Below, in pieces: positions 27,733-38,158 of a stretch of DNA of 58,616 nt (the first letter of the stretch is position 1; every line of letters starts with the position of its first letter). Source of the DNA: Reyranella sp. CPCC 100927 (GTDB taxonomy: Bacteria > Pseudomonadota > Alphaproteobacteria > Reyranellales > Reyranellaceae); assembly GCF_007859315.1 (NCBI RefSeq), contig NZ_VOHA01000034.1:1-58616 (forward strand). Reading direction: 5' to 3'. The translations under genes and the position numbers were made by a program. The notes beneath the pieces are model-generated. The model did not search any database and was not told where the DNA came from. It saw nothing but the letters and a program-made list of their open reading frames with translations.

Positions 27733-27759
27733 GACGAACGAAGCCCGGGCGATGTGACC
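27733..27759 (-). promoter_or_regulatory. ECF41-type promoter for the sigma factor gene (mirror image)
   Basis: On the minus strand GGTCACA (27759-27753) is followed after exactly 16 bp by CGTC (27736-27733). It is the mirror of the plus-strand promoter. The two -10 elements are separated by only 8 bp, so polymerases on the two promoters would exclude each other. Transcription leftward from about 27726 would reach ATG 27696 after about 30 nt, giving sigma-factor autoregulation. Confidence 0.7.
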
Positions 27760-27804
27760 ATCGCCCGGGGATGGTGCCGTCATAGTCGTCAAAGGAGACC
27801 GATC

Positions 27805-28263
27805 ATGGAAGCACGGATGAAGAACCCGGCGTTGATCCTCGAGGGCGCGCTGCAGGCTTTGCTCGACCTGGGCAAGGCCATTGAAAAGGCCGGCGTCCCG
27901 CCCGCGACCCTGGCGCTGATTCACCTGCGCGCCAGCCAGATCAACGGCTGCAGCGTCTGCGTCGACGCCGGCTTTCGCGACCTGAAGAAGGTCGGCGAGC
28001 GCGACACCCGGATTTTCACCGTCGCCGCCTGGCGGGACGCACCTTATTTCAGCGACGCTGAACGCGCCGCGTTGGCGCTGACCGAGGCGGTCACCCGCCT
28101 GAGCGAGCGGATGGAGGGAATCCCGGACGACGTCTGGGCCGAAATCGTGCGGCACTACGACGAGCCGTCACGCGCCGCGCTGGTTCTCGCCATCGCCCAG
28201 TCGAATATCTGGAACCGGCTCAACGTTACGGTGCGGCAGGTGGCCGGCACGCCGTGGAACTAG
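27805..28263 (+). CDS. Carboxymuconolactone decarboxylase/AhpD-family protein
   Basis: 152 residues from ATG 27805, preceded by AAAGGAGA. LRASQINGCSVCVDAGFRDL carries the CxxC (GCSVC) of the AhpD-like core fold, and ALTEAVTRLSE follows. Proteins of this family include peroxidase partners (AhpD) and decarboxylases; those controlled by ECF41 sigma factors have no proven substrate in most cases. It is divergent from the ECF41 gene and carries its promoter signature, so it is probably the main regulon member here. Confidence 0.88.
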   Translation: MEARMKNPALILEGALQALLDLGKAIEKAGVPPATLALIHLRASQINGCSVCVDAGFRDLKKVGERDTRIFTVAAWRDAPYFSDAERAALALTEAVTRLSERMEGIPDDVWAEIVRHYDEPSRAALVLAIAQSNIWNRLNVTVRQVAGTPWN

Positions 28264-28267
28264 GCGG

Positions 28268-28333
28268 CCGTCATCCCGAGTGTAGTGAGGGATCTCCTCG
28301 CGAAAGATCCCTCGCTGGCGCTCGGGATGACAG
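28268..28333. repeat. Palindromic repeat (family A)
   Basis: The arms CCGTCATCCCGAGTGTAGTG and the mirror CGCTGGCGCTCGGGATGACAG begin right after the stop of the carboxymuconolactone decarboxylase gene. It starts the 425-bp gene-poor stretch 28264-28688, which holds this repeat, a small RNA gene and a second repeat. Confidence 0.75.
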
Positions 28334-28343
28334 TCTGCTCATC

Positions 28344-28382
28344 GGAAAACAAGAAGGGCCGCTCCTGGCGGAGCGACCCTTC
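28344..28382 (-). terminator. Intrinsic terminator of the small minus-strand RNA
   Basis: Read on the minus strand, GAAGGGUCGCUCC pairs with GGAGCGGCCCUUC around a GCCA loop: 13 pairs, of which one is G-U. The run UUGUUUU follows immediately. The G-U pair is a mismatch in the plus-strand version, and the U-tract exists only on the minus strand, so the direction is clear. Confidence 0.8.
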
Positions 28383-28424
28383 CATTGTCACGGCGTCGGT
28401 TGGCGCCGGGAACCGAGAATCTGG

Positions 28425-28499
28425 TCAGCCGACTCCCTGAACGGAAGCGACGACGATCCAGGTCCGGGCGCAAACAGGCCGATAGTGACAATGAGACAC
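28425..28499 (-). CDS. Small ORF (24 residues) with an extreme Shine-Dalgarno
   Basis: GTG at 28499, seven bases after GGAGG, opens 24 sense codons ending in TGA at 28427-28425. The peptide starts M-S-H-C-H-Y-R, has a second Cys at position 10 and a single Trp, and ends V-Q-G-V-G. Because of the unusually strong ribosome site it is probably translated efficiently, yet it is too short to classify. It could be a leader peptide, a regulatory small protein, or a means of loading ribosomes onto the RNA. Confidence 0.5.
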   Translation of the reverse strand: MSHCHYRPVCARTWIVVASVQGVG

Positions 28500-28500
28500 T

Positions 28501-28515
28501 GGATCACCTCCTTTC
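28501..28515 (-). promoter_or_regulatory. Extended Shine-Dalgarno, full complement of the 16S rRNA 3' end
   Basis: On the minus strand GAAAGGAGGTGATCC can pair over 15 nt with the anti-Shine-Dalgarno tail of 16S rRNA. It is flanked by CACTG and CAGTG, which can form a short stem presenting it in a loop, with the GTG start in the stem. Confidence 0.7.
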
Positions 28516-28535
28516 AGTGGTTGGCAGGAGCCCAT

Positions 28536-28564
28536 ACTATGGCGATCGAAACGCCGTTGTGCAA
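28536..28564 (-). promoter_or_regulatory. Candidate promoter of the small RNA
   Basis: TTGCAC (28564-28559) and CATAGT (28541-28536) on the minus strand, with a 17-bp spacer. Each matches the sigma-70 consensus at four of six positions. The predicted start is near 28530. Confidence 0.4.
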
Positions 28565-28584
28565 GAGGTGCAGACAAGAGCGCT

Positions 28585-28672
28585 CTGTCATTCCGAGCGC
28601 AGCGAGGAATCTTTCAATCGTGCAGATGCCGATCCACCGCTGAAAGATTCCTCGCTGCGCTCGGAATGACAG
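28585..28672. repeat. Palindromic repeat (family A)
   Basis: The arms CTGTCATTCCGAGCGCAGCG and CGCTGCGCTCGGAATGACAG, extended inward by GAGGAATCTTTCA and TGAAAGATTCCTC, are separated by about 22 bp. It sits between the small RNA and the 3' end of the hut operon. Confidence 0.8.
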
Positions 28673-28688
28673 GGATATCCCAGAGTCG

Positions 28689-29501
28689 CTAGCGGCGTTC
28701 GACGAAGGCCAGCACGGCTTCGAGGAAGCGCCGCAGCACCGGCTGCACGCCGGCGGCGACAGCCGGCAGATAGTCGAACGGCAACGCCTCCTGCATGTAG
28801 CTGCTCTGCGTCATTTCGAGCTGCACGGCGTGCACGTTCTGCGCCGGGCGACCGTGGTGGCGCGTGATGTAGCCGCCCGTGAAGCGGCCGTTGAGCACGG
28901 ATGTATAGTCCTTGGCTTCCCGGGCGATGGCCAGCAGCTGCTGCGCCAGTGCCGGATCGCAGCTGGTGCCCTTGCCGGTGCCGAGGTTGAGATCAGGCAG
29001 CTTGCCCTCGAAGAAGCGGGGCAGCACCGATCGGATCGAGTGCGCATCCCACAGCGCGGCGATGCCGTGCACGGACGTGAGGCGCGCCAGCTCCGCGTCC
29101 AGTTGCCGGTGGTAGGGATGCCAGATCGCCGTGCGCCGGATGTCGATCTCGGCCTCGCCGGGCACGTCGCCGGCAGCGTAGATCGGCTCGTCGTCGAACG
29201 TGTCGATCGGGCACAGCCCGGTAACGCTCTGCCCCGGATAGAGGCTGGTCCCGTCAGGCGGCCGGTTGAGGTCGATCACATAGCGCGAGTGCGTGGCGAT
29301 CAGCACCGACGCACCCAGCGCATCGGCGAAGTCGTACAGGCGCTCGAGGTGCCAGTCGGTGTCCGGCACCGGGCGCGCCGCATCGGTGAAGCGCGCCGCC
29401 AGCCGCGGCGGCACATAGGTGCCGACATGCGGCATCGAAATCAGCAGGGGCCGCGTGCCGGCGCGAAAGCGGAACGGCGGTTCCTCGGTCTGGAACGTCA
29501 T
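28689..29501 (-). CDS. hutG: N-formylglutamate amidohydrolase (HutG, deformylase type)
   Basis: 270 residues. RPLLISMPHVGTYVPPRLAARF (metal-binding His), LWDAHSIRS and GYITRHHGRPAQNVHAVQLEMTQSSYM are the hallmarks of the N-formylglutamate deformylase family. It hydrolyses N-formylglutamate to glutamate and formate, the last step of the five-step histidine route started by HutH, HutU, HutI and HutF, all encoded upstream. Its ATG is 2 bp after the stop of hutF. The five-step route, rather than the four-step one with formimidoylglutamase, is indicated by HutF and HutG together. Confidence 0.9.
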   Translation of the reverse strand: MTFQTEEPPFRFRAGTRPLLISMPHVGTYVPPRLAARFTDAARPVPDTDWHLERLYDFADALGASVLIATHSRYVIDLNRPPDGTSLYPGQSVTGLCPIDTFDDEPIYAAGDVPGEAEIDIRRTAIWHPYHRQLDAELARLTSVHGIAALWDAHSIRSVLPRFFEGKLPDLNLGTGKGTSCDPALAQQLLAIAREAKDYTSVLNGRFTGGYITRHHGRPAQNVHAVQLEMTQSSYMQEALPFDYLPAVAAGVQPVLRRFLEAVLAFVERR

Positions 29502-29503
29502 CG

Positions 29504-30892
29504 TCAGTCCTTCAGGAGATCGGCGCGGGCCGTGGCGAAAGCGCTGATTAGCGCCGCGCGGTCGGGGTGGCGGCCGGCTGCCACGCGCTGTCGGCCGGCA
29601 ACCCAGACCGCATCGATGGCCGAGCCGCGGTGGCTGGCAAACACATGGGCTGCGAGCATGTCGGGCGCACCCAAGCCCTGCAGCGCCACGTGCTGGTGAT
29701 CCAGCACGACGAAGTCCGCCTGCTGACCCACGGCCAGGCCGCCGATCGCACGACCGGAGGCCTGCGCGCCACCAGCGACCGCAGCCAAGGTCAGCGCCGT
29801 GGCCACCTGCGGCTGCCCGTCACGGGCGCCGATGTTGCGTTGGCGCGTCGCAAGCCGCTGGCCGTACTCGAGCAGCAACAGTTCCTCGGCCGCGTTGACG
29901 CAGACGTGGCTGTCGGAGCCGACGCCCCAGGCGCCACCGCGCCGATGCCATGCGCCGAAGTCGAAAATGCCGTCGCCGAGGTTTGCTTCCGTGCTGGGGC
30001 ACAGGCCGGCAACGGCGCCGCTCGTGGCGCCGTCACGGTACTCCGTCGCGTCCATGTGCGTGGCGTGCACCAGGCACCAGCGTGAGTCGACCGGCGCGTG
30101 GTCGAGCAGCCAGGCGACCGGCCGCTGGCCGCTCCAGGCCAGGCAGTCGTCGACTTCCTTGGTCTGCTCGGCAATGTGGATGTGGATGGGCGCCGTGGCA
30201 TCGATGGCGTCGAGGCCGGCCAGTGCGTCGCGCAGGGAATCGGGCGGCACCGCGCGCAGCGAATGCGGCGCCAGGCCCAGGCGCGCGTTCTGCGCGTCGC
30301 ACGCCGGCTTCAGCGCCGCCAGCAGGCGCAGCATGGAGTCGGTCGAGCGGATGAAGCGACGCTGTCCGTCGCCGGGCGGCGTGCCGCCGAAGCCGCTGGC
30401 CTGGTAGAGCACCGGCAGCAGGGTCAGGCCGATGCCGGTGCGCTGCGCGGCACGCAGCATCGCCAAACTCAGCGTGGCATCGTCCGCATAGGGACGGCCA
30501 TCGGGCTGGTGATGCACGTACTGGAACTCGCAGACGCTGGTGTAGCCGCCCTCCAGCATCTCGGCGTACAGCCAGCTGGCGATCGCTTCCATCTGCTGCG
30601 GCGCCAGGCGCGCGGCGAAGCGGTACATCAGCGTACGCCAGCTCCAGAAGCTGTCCTGCTGCTCGGCGCGATACTCCGTCAGGCCGGCAAAGGCGCGCTG
30701 GAAGGCGTGCGAGTGCAGGTTGGGCATGCCCGGAACTACCGGGCCGCCGGCAACGGCGGTCCCGGCCAGTGCCGCCGCGTCCGCCGCGACGCGCGTCAGG
30801 ACACCCGCGTCGTTCCAGGCCAGCAGGACATTGCGCGACCAGCCGCCGGGCAGCAGGGCATGCGGCGCGACCAGCGCGCCCGCCGCGCTCAC
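29504..30892 (-). CDS. hutF: Formimidoylglutamate deiminase (HutF)
   Basis: 462 residues from GTG 30892, which overlaps the stop of hutI by 4 nt (GTGA). The amidohydrolase metal motif appears in [21 protein letters not shown], and further ligands in [14 protein letters not shown] and [24 protein letters not shown]. The enzyme converts N-formimidoylglutamate to N-formylglutamate and ammonia. The frame is open far upstream through hutI in another register, so the start is set by the coupled overlap and by the usual family length of about 450-460. Confidence 0.9.
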   Translation of the reverse strand: MSAAGALVAPHALLPGGWSRNVLLAWNDAGVLTRVAADAAALAGTAVAGGPVVPGMPNLHSHAFQRAFAGLTEYRAEQQDSFWSWRTLMYRFAARLAPQQMEAIASWLYAEMLEGGYTSVCEFQYVHHQPDGRPYADDATLSLAMLRAAQRTGIGLTLLPVLYQASGFGGTPPGDGQRRFIRSTDSMLRLLAALKPACDAQNARLGLAPHSLRAVPPDSLRDALAGLDAIDATAPIHIHIAEQTKEVDDCLAWSGQRPVAWLLDHAPVDSRWCLVHATHMDATEYRDGATSGAVAGLCPSTEANLGDGIFDFGAWHRRGGAWGVGSDSHVCVNAAEELLLLEYGQRLATRQRNIGARDGQPQVATALTLAAVAGGAQASGRAIGGLAVGQQADFVVLDHQHVALQGLGAPDMLAAHVFASHRGSAIDAVWVAGRQRVAAGRHPDRAALISAFATARADLLKD

Positions 30893-32097
30893 GCCGCGAT
30901 CCTTCCCTGCCGCACAACAGTCTTCACCGGCCGCTGCCCGAACCAGTAGGCCAGCTCCGCGATGTCCTGGATGTTCCACAGCACGAAGTTGGCGGGCACA
31001 CCCGGCGCGATGACGCCGTGGGTGTCCTGCAGGCCCAGCGCCCGTGCCGCATGCGTGGTGACCGCGGCCAGGACCTCCGGCACCGTCAGCCGGAACAGGG
31101 TGCAGGCCATGTTCATCATCAGCAGCAGGCTGAGCGCGGGCGACGTGCCGGGATTGTGGTCGGTGGAGACCGCGATCGGCACGCCTGAAGCGCGCAGCGC
31201 GTCGATCGGCGGCAGGTGCGTGTCGCGCAGGGCATAGTACGCACCCGGCAGCAGCACGGCGATCGTACCCGACGCGCGCATCGCATCGATGCCGCTTTGC
31301 GAGAGGTGCTCGAGGTGATCGCAGGAGAGGGCACCGTAGCGCGCTGCCAGCGCCGTGCCGCCCATGTCGGACAGCTGTTCGGCGTGCAGCTTCACCGGCA
31401 GTCCCAGCGCTTGGGCGGCTTTGAAGACGCGTTCGGTTTCTTCCAGCGAGAAGGCGATGCGCTCGCAGAACACGTCGACGGCGTCGATCAGACCTTCGGC
31501 CGCCAGCGCCGGCAGCATCTCGCGGCACACCAGGTCGATGTAATCGCCGCTGCGGCCGGCATATTCCGGCGGCAGTGCGTGGGCACCCAGGAACGTCGTG
31601 CGCACGGTGACGCCATGCGCCGCGCCCAGCCGGCGCGCCACGCGCAGCTGCTTGCGCTCGTGCTCCAGCGCCAGGCCGTAGCCCGACTTGATCTCGATGG
31701 CGCACACGCCCTCGGCCAGCAGGTTGGCCAGGCGTACCGAGGCGCTGTCGAACAGCTCGTCTTCGCTGGCGGCGCGCGTGGCGCGGACACTGGAGACAAT
31801 GCCGCCGCCGGCCTTCGCCACCTCTTCGTAGCTGGCGCCGGCCAGCCGCATGGCGAATTCGTTGGCGCGCTGGCCGCCATAGACCAGATGGGTATGGCAG
31901 TCGACCAGACCTGGTGTCACCAGCGCGCCGCCACCGTCGTGCTGCGGTCCCTGCGTGAACGCCGCGGGTACCTGCGCCGCCGGGCCGACCCAGGCGATGC
32001 GGCCATCCTGCACGGCGATCGCAGCGTCGGCCGGCTCGCTTGCCAGCCGCAGCCCGCGCCATAGGCCGTCGGCGGAAGGGCGCTGCGTTGCGGTCAT
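30889..32097 (-). CDS. hutI: Imidazolonepropionase (HutI)
   Basis: 402 residues from ATG 32097, which overlaps the hutD stop by 4 nt. [23 protein letters not shown] carries the metal His-x-His; [32 protein letters not shown] and [10 protein letters not shown] are typical HutI segments. It opens the imidazolone ring to give formimidoylglutamate. Confidence 0.92.
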   Translation of the reverse strand: MTATQRPSADGLWRGLRLASEPADAAIAVQDGRIAWVGPAAQVPAAFTQGPQHDGGGALVTPGLVDCHTHLVYGGQRANEFAMRLAGASYEEVAKAGGGIVSSVRATRAASEDELFDSASVRLANLLAEGVCAIEIKSGYGLALEHERKQLRVARRLGAAHGVTVRTTFLGAHALPPEYAGRSGDYIDLVCREMLPALAAEGLIDAVDVFCERIAFSLEETERVFKAAQALGLPVKLHAEQLSDMGGTALAARYGALSCDHLEHLSQSGIDAMRASGTIAVLLPGAYYALRDTHLPPIDALRASGVPIAVSTDHNPGTSPALSLLLMMNMACTLFRLTVPEVLAAVTTHAARALGLQDTHGVIAPGVPANFVLWNIQDIAELAYWFGQRPVKTVVRQGRIAA

Positions 32098-32686
32098 GAC
32101 ACTGTCGCTCCCGTTTCTATCGACACGGCCACCAGCACTGCGTCGTCGCTGGCCGGTTCGATGTGGGCCGTGCACGGCTGCTCGGCCCACCACAGTCCCT
32201 GGTGTGCCTCCAGACGCACCGCATCATCGTCTCCCGGGCGCAGGCGCACAACCCAGCTGCCGCGCAGGGCGAGCAGCAGGCCGTGCGCGCAGCGATCCAG
32301 TGTGTGCGGCCGGCGCATGACGTGCACCTGGGCCTGGAGCGCGCCATGTCGCGTCATGACGTTGATGTCTTGCGACGTGCCGCCCAGCAACGTGCAGTCC
32401 AGCGGTGTGTCGCCCGAGAACGCGAACGGTGCCAGCGGCACGTCGAGGCGGTGATCGATCGAGCCGTCAGGCGCGCGCAGATGCACGCCGTCACCGTCGA
32501 TCAGCATGATGGTGCGATCGATACCGGCAAAGCGCGAGAACGGACCGCTGGCACCGATGGTCGCCACGCTGATGCGCCACTGGAAGTCGTCGAGCCCGGC
32601 ACCGGGCGGCCAACTCGCGATCTCGCGCGTCGTGCCGCCGCCGTTCTTCCACGGCGTGGCGGGTACGGTGTCGAGCGAGAAGCGTG

Positions 32687-32690
<4 letters not shown>
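32094..32690 (-). CDS. hutD: HutD-family protein
   Basis: 198 residues, cupin-like. [21 protein letters not shown] and [31 protein letters not shown] match the HutD family. HutD is found only in hut operons; in other bacteria it is required for optimal growth on histidine and probably senses or buffers urocanate or formylglutamate, but its biochemistry is unresolved. It overlaps hutU and hutI by 4 nt on either side, so it is produced at fixed ratio with them. Confidence 0.88.
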
Positions 32691-34414
<1,724 letters not shown>

Positions 34415-34493
34415 GACGAACTCCTTGCCGGAGAGGATACCGTTCACAACGCGTGACGCATACCTGGAGTCACGGGTCACAGATACAGGTGTC

Positions 34494-34519
34494 GTCCCTC
34501 GCTACGCTCGGGATGACGG
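34494..34519. repeat. Half copy of palindromic repeat family A
   Basis: GTCCCTCGCTACGCTCGGGATGAC-type sequence, one arm only, lies between hutH and hutU. The second arm is missing, so it is a remnant or a monomer. It interrupts the operon without any obvious terminator. Confidence 0.6.
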
Positions 34520-34526
34520 TCGAAAC

Positions 34527-36077
34527 TCACGTTTGAGCATAGGTACTGGGAAGAATGCGGGCCAGCGGTGTTGGCCAGCCATCGCGCCGGGCCCACAGGC
34601 GCATGGCCTCGACATCGGGCGCCAGGAACCGATCGCGTTCAACGAAGGCGACGCGCTGGCGGATGGCGGCGAACTCCGCCTCGACCAGCGCCGAGCTGCG
34701 GGGGCCGCGCTTGAGTTCGATACCCTGCGTGGCCGCCATGGCCTCGATGCCCACCACCACGGCCGTATTGTCGACCATCTCGAGCAGGCGCCGGCCGGCG
34801 AAGGTGGCCATCGAGACATGGTCCTCCTGGTTCGCCGAGGTCGGCAGGCTGTCGACGCTGGCGGGATGGGCCAGCGACTTGTTCTCCGAGGCCAGCGCCG
34901 CGGCCGTGACCTGCGCGATCATGAAGCCGGAATTCAGCCCGCTGTCGCGCACCAGGAAGGGCGGCAGGCCGGACAGGCTCGAATCGAGCAGCAGCGCCAG
35001 GCGGCGCTCGGCGATGGCGCCGATCTCGCTGATCGCCAGTGCGATGATGTCGGCGGCGAAGGCCACCGGCTCGGCGTGGAAGTTGCCGCCGGAGATCACG
35101 TCGCCGTTCTCCGCGAACACCAGCGGATTGTCGGAGGCGGCGTTGGCCTCGGTGGTCAGCACGCGGGCGGCATGGGCAAGATTGTCGAGGCAGGCGCCCA
35201 TCACCTGCGGCACGCAGCGGATCGAGTAGGGATCCTGCACGCGCCCGCAGTGCTCATGTGACAGCACGATCTCGCTGCCCTCGAGCAGGGTGCGCAGCGC
35301 TCCGGCCACGGCGATCTGGCCCGACTGGCCGCGCGCGGCATGGATGCGGGCGTCGAGCGGCTTGATCGAGCCCTGGATCGCTTCCAGCGACAGCGCGCCG
35401 GCCATCAGTCCGGCGGCGAACACGTCCTCGGCGCCGAACAGGCCCGCGAGCGCCAGCGCTGTCGAGACCTGCGTGCCGTTGATCAGCGCCAGGCCTTCCT
35501 TGGGGCCGAGCACGAACGGCGAGAGCCCGATGCGCGCCAGCGCATCGGCGCCTGGTATCACCGCGCCGTCCGCTGTCGTGACCTCGCCCTCGCCGATCAG
35601 CACGCAGGCGAGATGCGCCAGCGGCGCGAGGTCACCCGACGCACCCACCGAGCCCTTGCTGGGAATGCGCGGCAGCAGCCCGGCGTTGAAGAGCGCCAGC
35701 AGCGCATCGACGATGGCCGGCCGCACGCCGGAATGGCCGCGCGCCAGGCTGACGGCCTTGGTCGCCAACACGAGGCGCACCACGGCTGCCGGCAGCGGCG
35801 CGCCGGTGCCGACGCTGTGCGACAGCACGAGATTGCGCTGCAGTTCGGCCAGGCTCTCGGCCGGGATGGTGGTCTGCGCCAGCTTGCCGAAGCCGGTGTT
35901 GATGCCATAGGCGACGCGGCCGCTGTCCACGATCTGCTGCACCACGGCCTGCGCCGCCTGCAGTTCGCGCCGTGCGTCGGCCGACAATCCCAGGCGCACG
36001 CCGCCGCGGGCGACGGTGCGCAGGTCTGCCAGCGTGACCGCGCCCGGCACCAGCTCAAGAGTCCTTTCGGCGATCAC
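34527..36077 (-). CDS. hutH: Histidine ammonia-lyase (HutH)
   Basis: 516 residues from GTG 36077, preceded by [22 protein letters not shown] contains the Ala-Ser-Gly (near residue 144) that self-cyclises to the MIO prosthetic group. [15 protein letters not shown] and [21 protein letters not shown] are further signatures. It deaminates L-histidine to trans-urocanate, the first step of the pathway. ATG starts are absent near this site, and the GTG is well supported by the ribosome site. Confidence 0.93.
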   Translation of the reverse strand: MIAERTLELVPGAVTLADLRTVARGGVRLGLSADARRELQAAQAVVQQIVDSGRVAYGINTGFGKLAQTTIPAESLAELQRNLVLSHSVGTGAPLPAAVVRLVLATKAVSLARGHSGVRPAIVDALLALFNAGLLPRIPSKGSVGASGDLAPLAHLACVLIGEGEVTTADGAVIPGADALARIGLSPFVLGPKEGLALINGTQVSTALALAGLFGAEDVFAAGLMAGALSLEAIQGSIKPLDARIHAARGQSGQIAVAGALRTLLEGSEIVLSHEHCGRVQDPYSIRCVPQVMGACLDNLAHAARVLTTEANAASDNPLVFAENGDVISGGNFHAEPVAFAADIIALAISEIGAIAERRLALLLDSSLSGLPPFLVRDSGLNSGFMIAQVTAAALASENKSLAHPASVDSLPTSANQEDHVSMATFAGRRLLEMVDNTAVVVGIEAMAATQGIELKRGPRSSALVEAEFAAIRQRVAFVERDRFLAPDVEAMRLWARRDGWPTPLARILPSTYAQT

Positions 36078-36113
36078 GTGTTCCTCCTGTTGCCGGCGCG
36101 TTGGCCCCGCCGC

Positions 36114-37154
36114 CTATCGGCTGCGGCTCACGGGAATGCCCTTGCGGAACGACCAGCCGTCGTTGAACCGCTCCTCGAAGGCAGGCGCCAGCGGCCGGGG
36201 ATGATGCGAGGCCAGCCACACGCGGTGCAGGTGACGCCATTGCTTGGGATCTTCGTAGTCCACGAAGGCCGTGCGGGCGTGCAATGTCGAGAGGTTGTTG
36301 GCGAACTGGATGTCGCCCTTGTCGAGCTGGAAGTCGATGCGCATCTCGGGCCGCTTGGCGACTTCCAGGACGGCGTCGAGCGCCGCCTGTTCCGGCGCCG
36401 TCAGCGGTACGCCGGTCGTGCGGTTGGCCTGGTAGATGGTGTTGAGCGTGTAGCGGCAGGAGATCTTGCCCAGGTGCCGCGAGAAGACCGGGATGAGGTG
36501 GTCCGACACCGGCCCGACACCCGGCCGCTCCTCGCCCATCAGCGAGAAGATGTAGCCGCGGAACAGGATCTCCAGGTGTTGCGGGCAATCGCGCAGCATG
36601 GCGTTGAAGATGCTGGCCGAGCTCACCATCGACGACAGGCCGCCGCTTTGCGCCGGCTGCAGGCACATCAGCCCAATGATGTCGCATTCGTCGTTGTGGT
36701 AGCGCAGCTCGGAGTCGGTATCGTAGCCGCGCACACCAGGCTCGCCCAGCTTGCGGCCCGTGCTGCGCACGCTGCAGATCATCTCGCCGTACATGTTCTG
36801 CGAGATCAGTCGCCCGAAATGCGCGCCGATGCCGACCAGCGCCGTCGCGCACTGGGCTTCGGTGTAACGCTCCGCCGGAAAGCCGCGCAGCAGCGCCATG
36901 CCGCGTCCGGTGTCGACCTCATCGGCGATGCGGCGCAGCCGGTCGGACAGCGTGGGCATGGCAAACGACGCCGGCGTGATGTCCGTCACGGCGCGTCCGG
37001 CATTGGCGGCGATCGCCGTGTCGAGCTCTTCCAGCTCCGCGGGCGTGAACCGGAACAACCAGTCCTCGCCCGACACCATGTCGGCATGCAGCCAGGCCGA
37101 TCGATCCGTGATCGGCTCGTACCTCTCGTCAGCGCGCGTCAGCGGTGCGTTCAT
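36114..37154 (-). CDS. TauD/TfdA-family Fe(II)/2-oxoglutarate dioxygenase inside the hut operon
   Basis: 346 residues from ATG 37154, which overlaps the stop of the receptor gene by 4 nt. The 2-His-1-Asp iron motif appears as YHNDECD (His-x-Asp), with the distal His in STLHARTAF and the 2-oxoglutarate arginine in HLHRVWLA. Dioxygenases of this family hydroxylate or demethylate amino-acid-like, sulfonate or betaine substrates. It is 36 bp upstream of hutH and shares an mRNA with it. A role in opening a modified histidine (for example an N-methylated or hydroxylated one) to the hut route is inference; no known enzyme can be named. Confidence 0.87.
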   Translation of the reverse strand: MNAPLTRADERYEPITDRSAWLHADMVSGEDWLFRFTPAELEELDTAIAANAGRAVTDITPASFAMPTLSDRLRRIADEVDTGRGMALLRGFPAERYTEAQCATALVGIGAHFGRLISQNMYGEMICSVRSTGRKLGEPGVRGYDTDSELRYHNDECDIIGLMCLQPAQSGGLSSMVSSASIFNAMLRDCPQHLEILFRGYIFSLMGEERPGVGPVSDHLIPVFSRHLGKISCRYTLNTIYQANRTTGVPLTAPEQAALDAVLEVAKRPEMRIDFQLDKGDIQFANNLSTLHARTAFVDYEDPKQWRHLHRVWLASHHPRPLAPAFEERFNDGWSFRKGIPVSRSR

Positions 37155-38137
37155 TGCTCCACCTCCAGCTTGTTGTCCTTGATCACCTGGGCCCAGCGGG
37201 CGGTCTCGTCGGCGATGCGGGCCTGGAACTGCGCCATGGTGTTGGGCAGATAGATCAGCCCCTGGTCGGCCAGCAGCTTCTGGATCTCGGGCAGCTGGGC
37301 GGCGGCGGTGTATTCCTTGTAGAGCCGCTCGACGATCGGCTGCGGCGTGCCGGCCGGCGCGATCAGCGCATACCACGACGCCACCTCGGTATCGGCCAGC
37401 GACAGCTCCTTCAGCGTCGGCACGTCGGGCAGCTGCGGCACGCGTTGCGGCGTGGTCACGGCCAGGGCGCGCAACCGGCCGCCGTTGATGTGCGGCAGCA
37501 GGCTGGGCAGCGTGTCGAACGTGGTCTGGATGTCGCCGGCGAACATGGCCGGCAGCGACTCGTTGGTGCCCTTGTAGGGAACGTGCACCACGTTGATGCC
37601 GGTGCGCTTCTTCAGCAGCTCGAACGTCAGGTGCGCCGGACTGCCGAGCCCGACGGAGGCGAAGTTCAGGACTCCGGGTTTGGCCTGGGCGGCGGCGACC
37701 AGTTCGTGCGCGCTCTTGATCGGCGAGTCGCCGGTAACCACCAGCACCAGCGGCGAGGCGGCGAACATCGTGATCGGGATCAGGTCATCCTTCACGCTGT
37801 AGGGCATCTGCCTGTAGAGCGACGGGAAGATCGTCAGCGGCCCCAGATTGCCCATGCCGATGGTGTAGCCATCCGGCTTGGCCCGCGCGATTTCCGTGAC
37901 CCCGATGCGGCCGGCGGCGCCGCCCTTGAAATCCGTGACGACCGACTGGCCCAGCGACCGCGATACCTTCTCGTTGAAGGCGCGCGCGATCAGATCGTTC
38001 AGGCCGCCAGCCGGCCACGGCACCAGGAACCGCACCGGCCGCGTCGGCCAGGCCTCCTGGGCCAGGGCCGTCGGGCTTGCGGCGGACGCCAAACCGACGC
38101 CCAGAAGAAGTGCCGGCAACAGACGGGAAATGTTCAT
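37151..38137 (-). CDS. Bug/TctC-family periplasmic substrate-binding protein, first gene of the hut operon
   Basis: 328 residues from ATG 38137. The signal peptide (MNISRLLPALLLGVGLASAA, cut after ALAQ) is followed by the Bug signature TRPVRFLVPWPAGGLNDLIARAF and KGGAAGRIGVTEIARAKPDGYTIG. It would bind a carboxylate in the periplasm. No tripartite membrane partners are adjacent. It is the first gene downstream of the putative HutC operator, with coupled downstream genes, which links its ligand to histidine catabolism (histidine, urocanate or a derivative). Confidence 0.87.
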   Translation of the reverse strand: MNISRLLPALLLGVGLASAASPTALAQEAWPTRPVRFLVPWPAGGLNDLIARAFNEKVSRSLGQSVVTDFKGGAAGRIGVTEIARAKPDGYTIGMGNLGPLTIFPSLYRQMPYSVKDDLIPITMFAASPLVLVVTGDSPIKSAHELVAAAQAKPGVLNFASVGLGSPAHLTFELLKKRTGINVVHVPYKGTNESLPAMFAGDIQTTFDTLPSLLPHINGGRLRALAVTTPQRVPQLPDVPTLKELSLADTEVASWYALIAPAGTPQPIVERLYKEYTAAAQLPEIQKLLADQGLIYLPNTMAQFQARIADETARWAQVIKDNKLEVEQ

Positions 38138-38158
38138 CGCGACCCTCGATCTATCCTG

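Larger units (their letters stand above)
28345..28530 (-). ncRNA. Candidate small RNA with an internal short ORF
   Basis: A transcript of about 185 nt is bounded by a promoter-like element (28564-28536) and a strong intrinsic terminator (28382-28344). Its first half holds a 15-nt Shine-Dalgarno region fully complementary to the 16S rRNA 3' end and a 24-codon ORF. The part after the stop has a TCGGTT/AACCGA hairpin before the terminator. It lies downstream of the hut operon on the same strand, so it may also be a processed 3' fragment. I do not recognise a named RNA family. Confidence 0.5.

Noticed and set aside
28501-28515. Fragment of a 16S rRNA gene (GGATCACCTCCTTTC on the plus strand)
   Set aside because: Only the 15 bases of the 3' end match and no further rRNA sequence flanks them; on the other strand it is a well-placed Shine-Dalgarno.
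29504-32062. Apparent hutF-hutI fusion as a single 852-codon frame
   Set aside because: The upstream part is hutI read in the wrong frame. The real hutF begins at GTG 30892, which overlaps the hutI stop.
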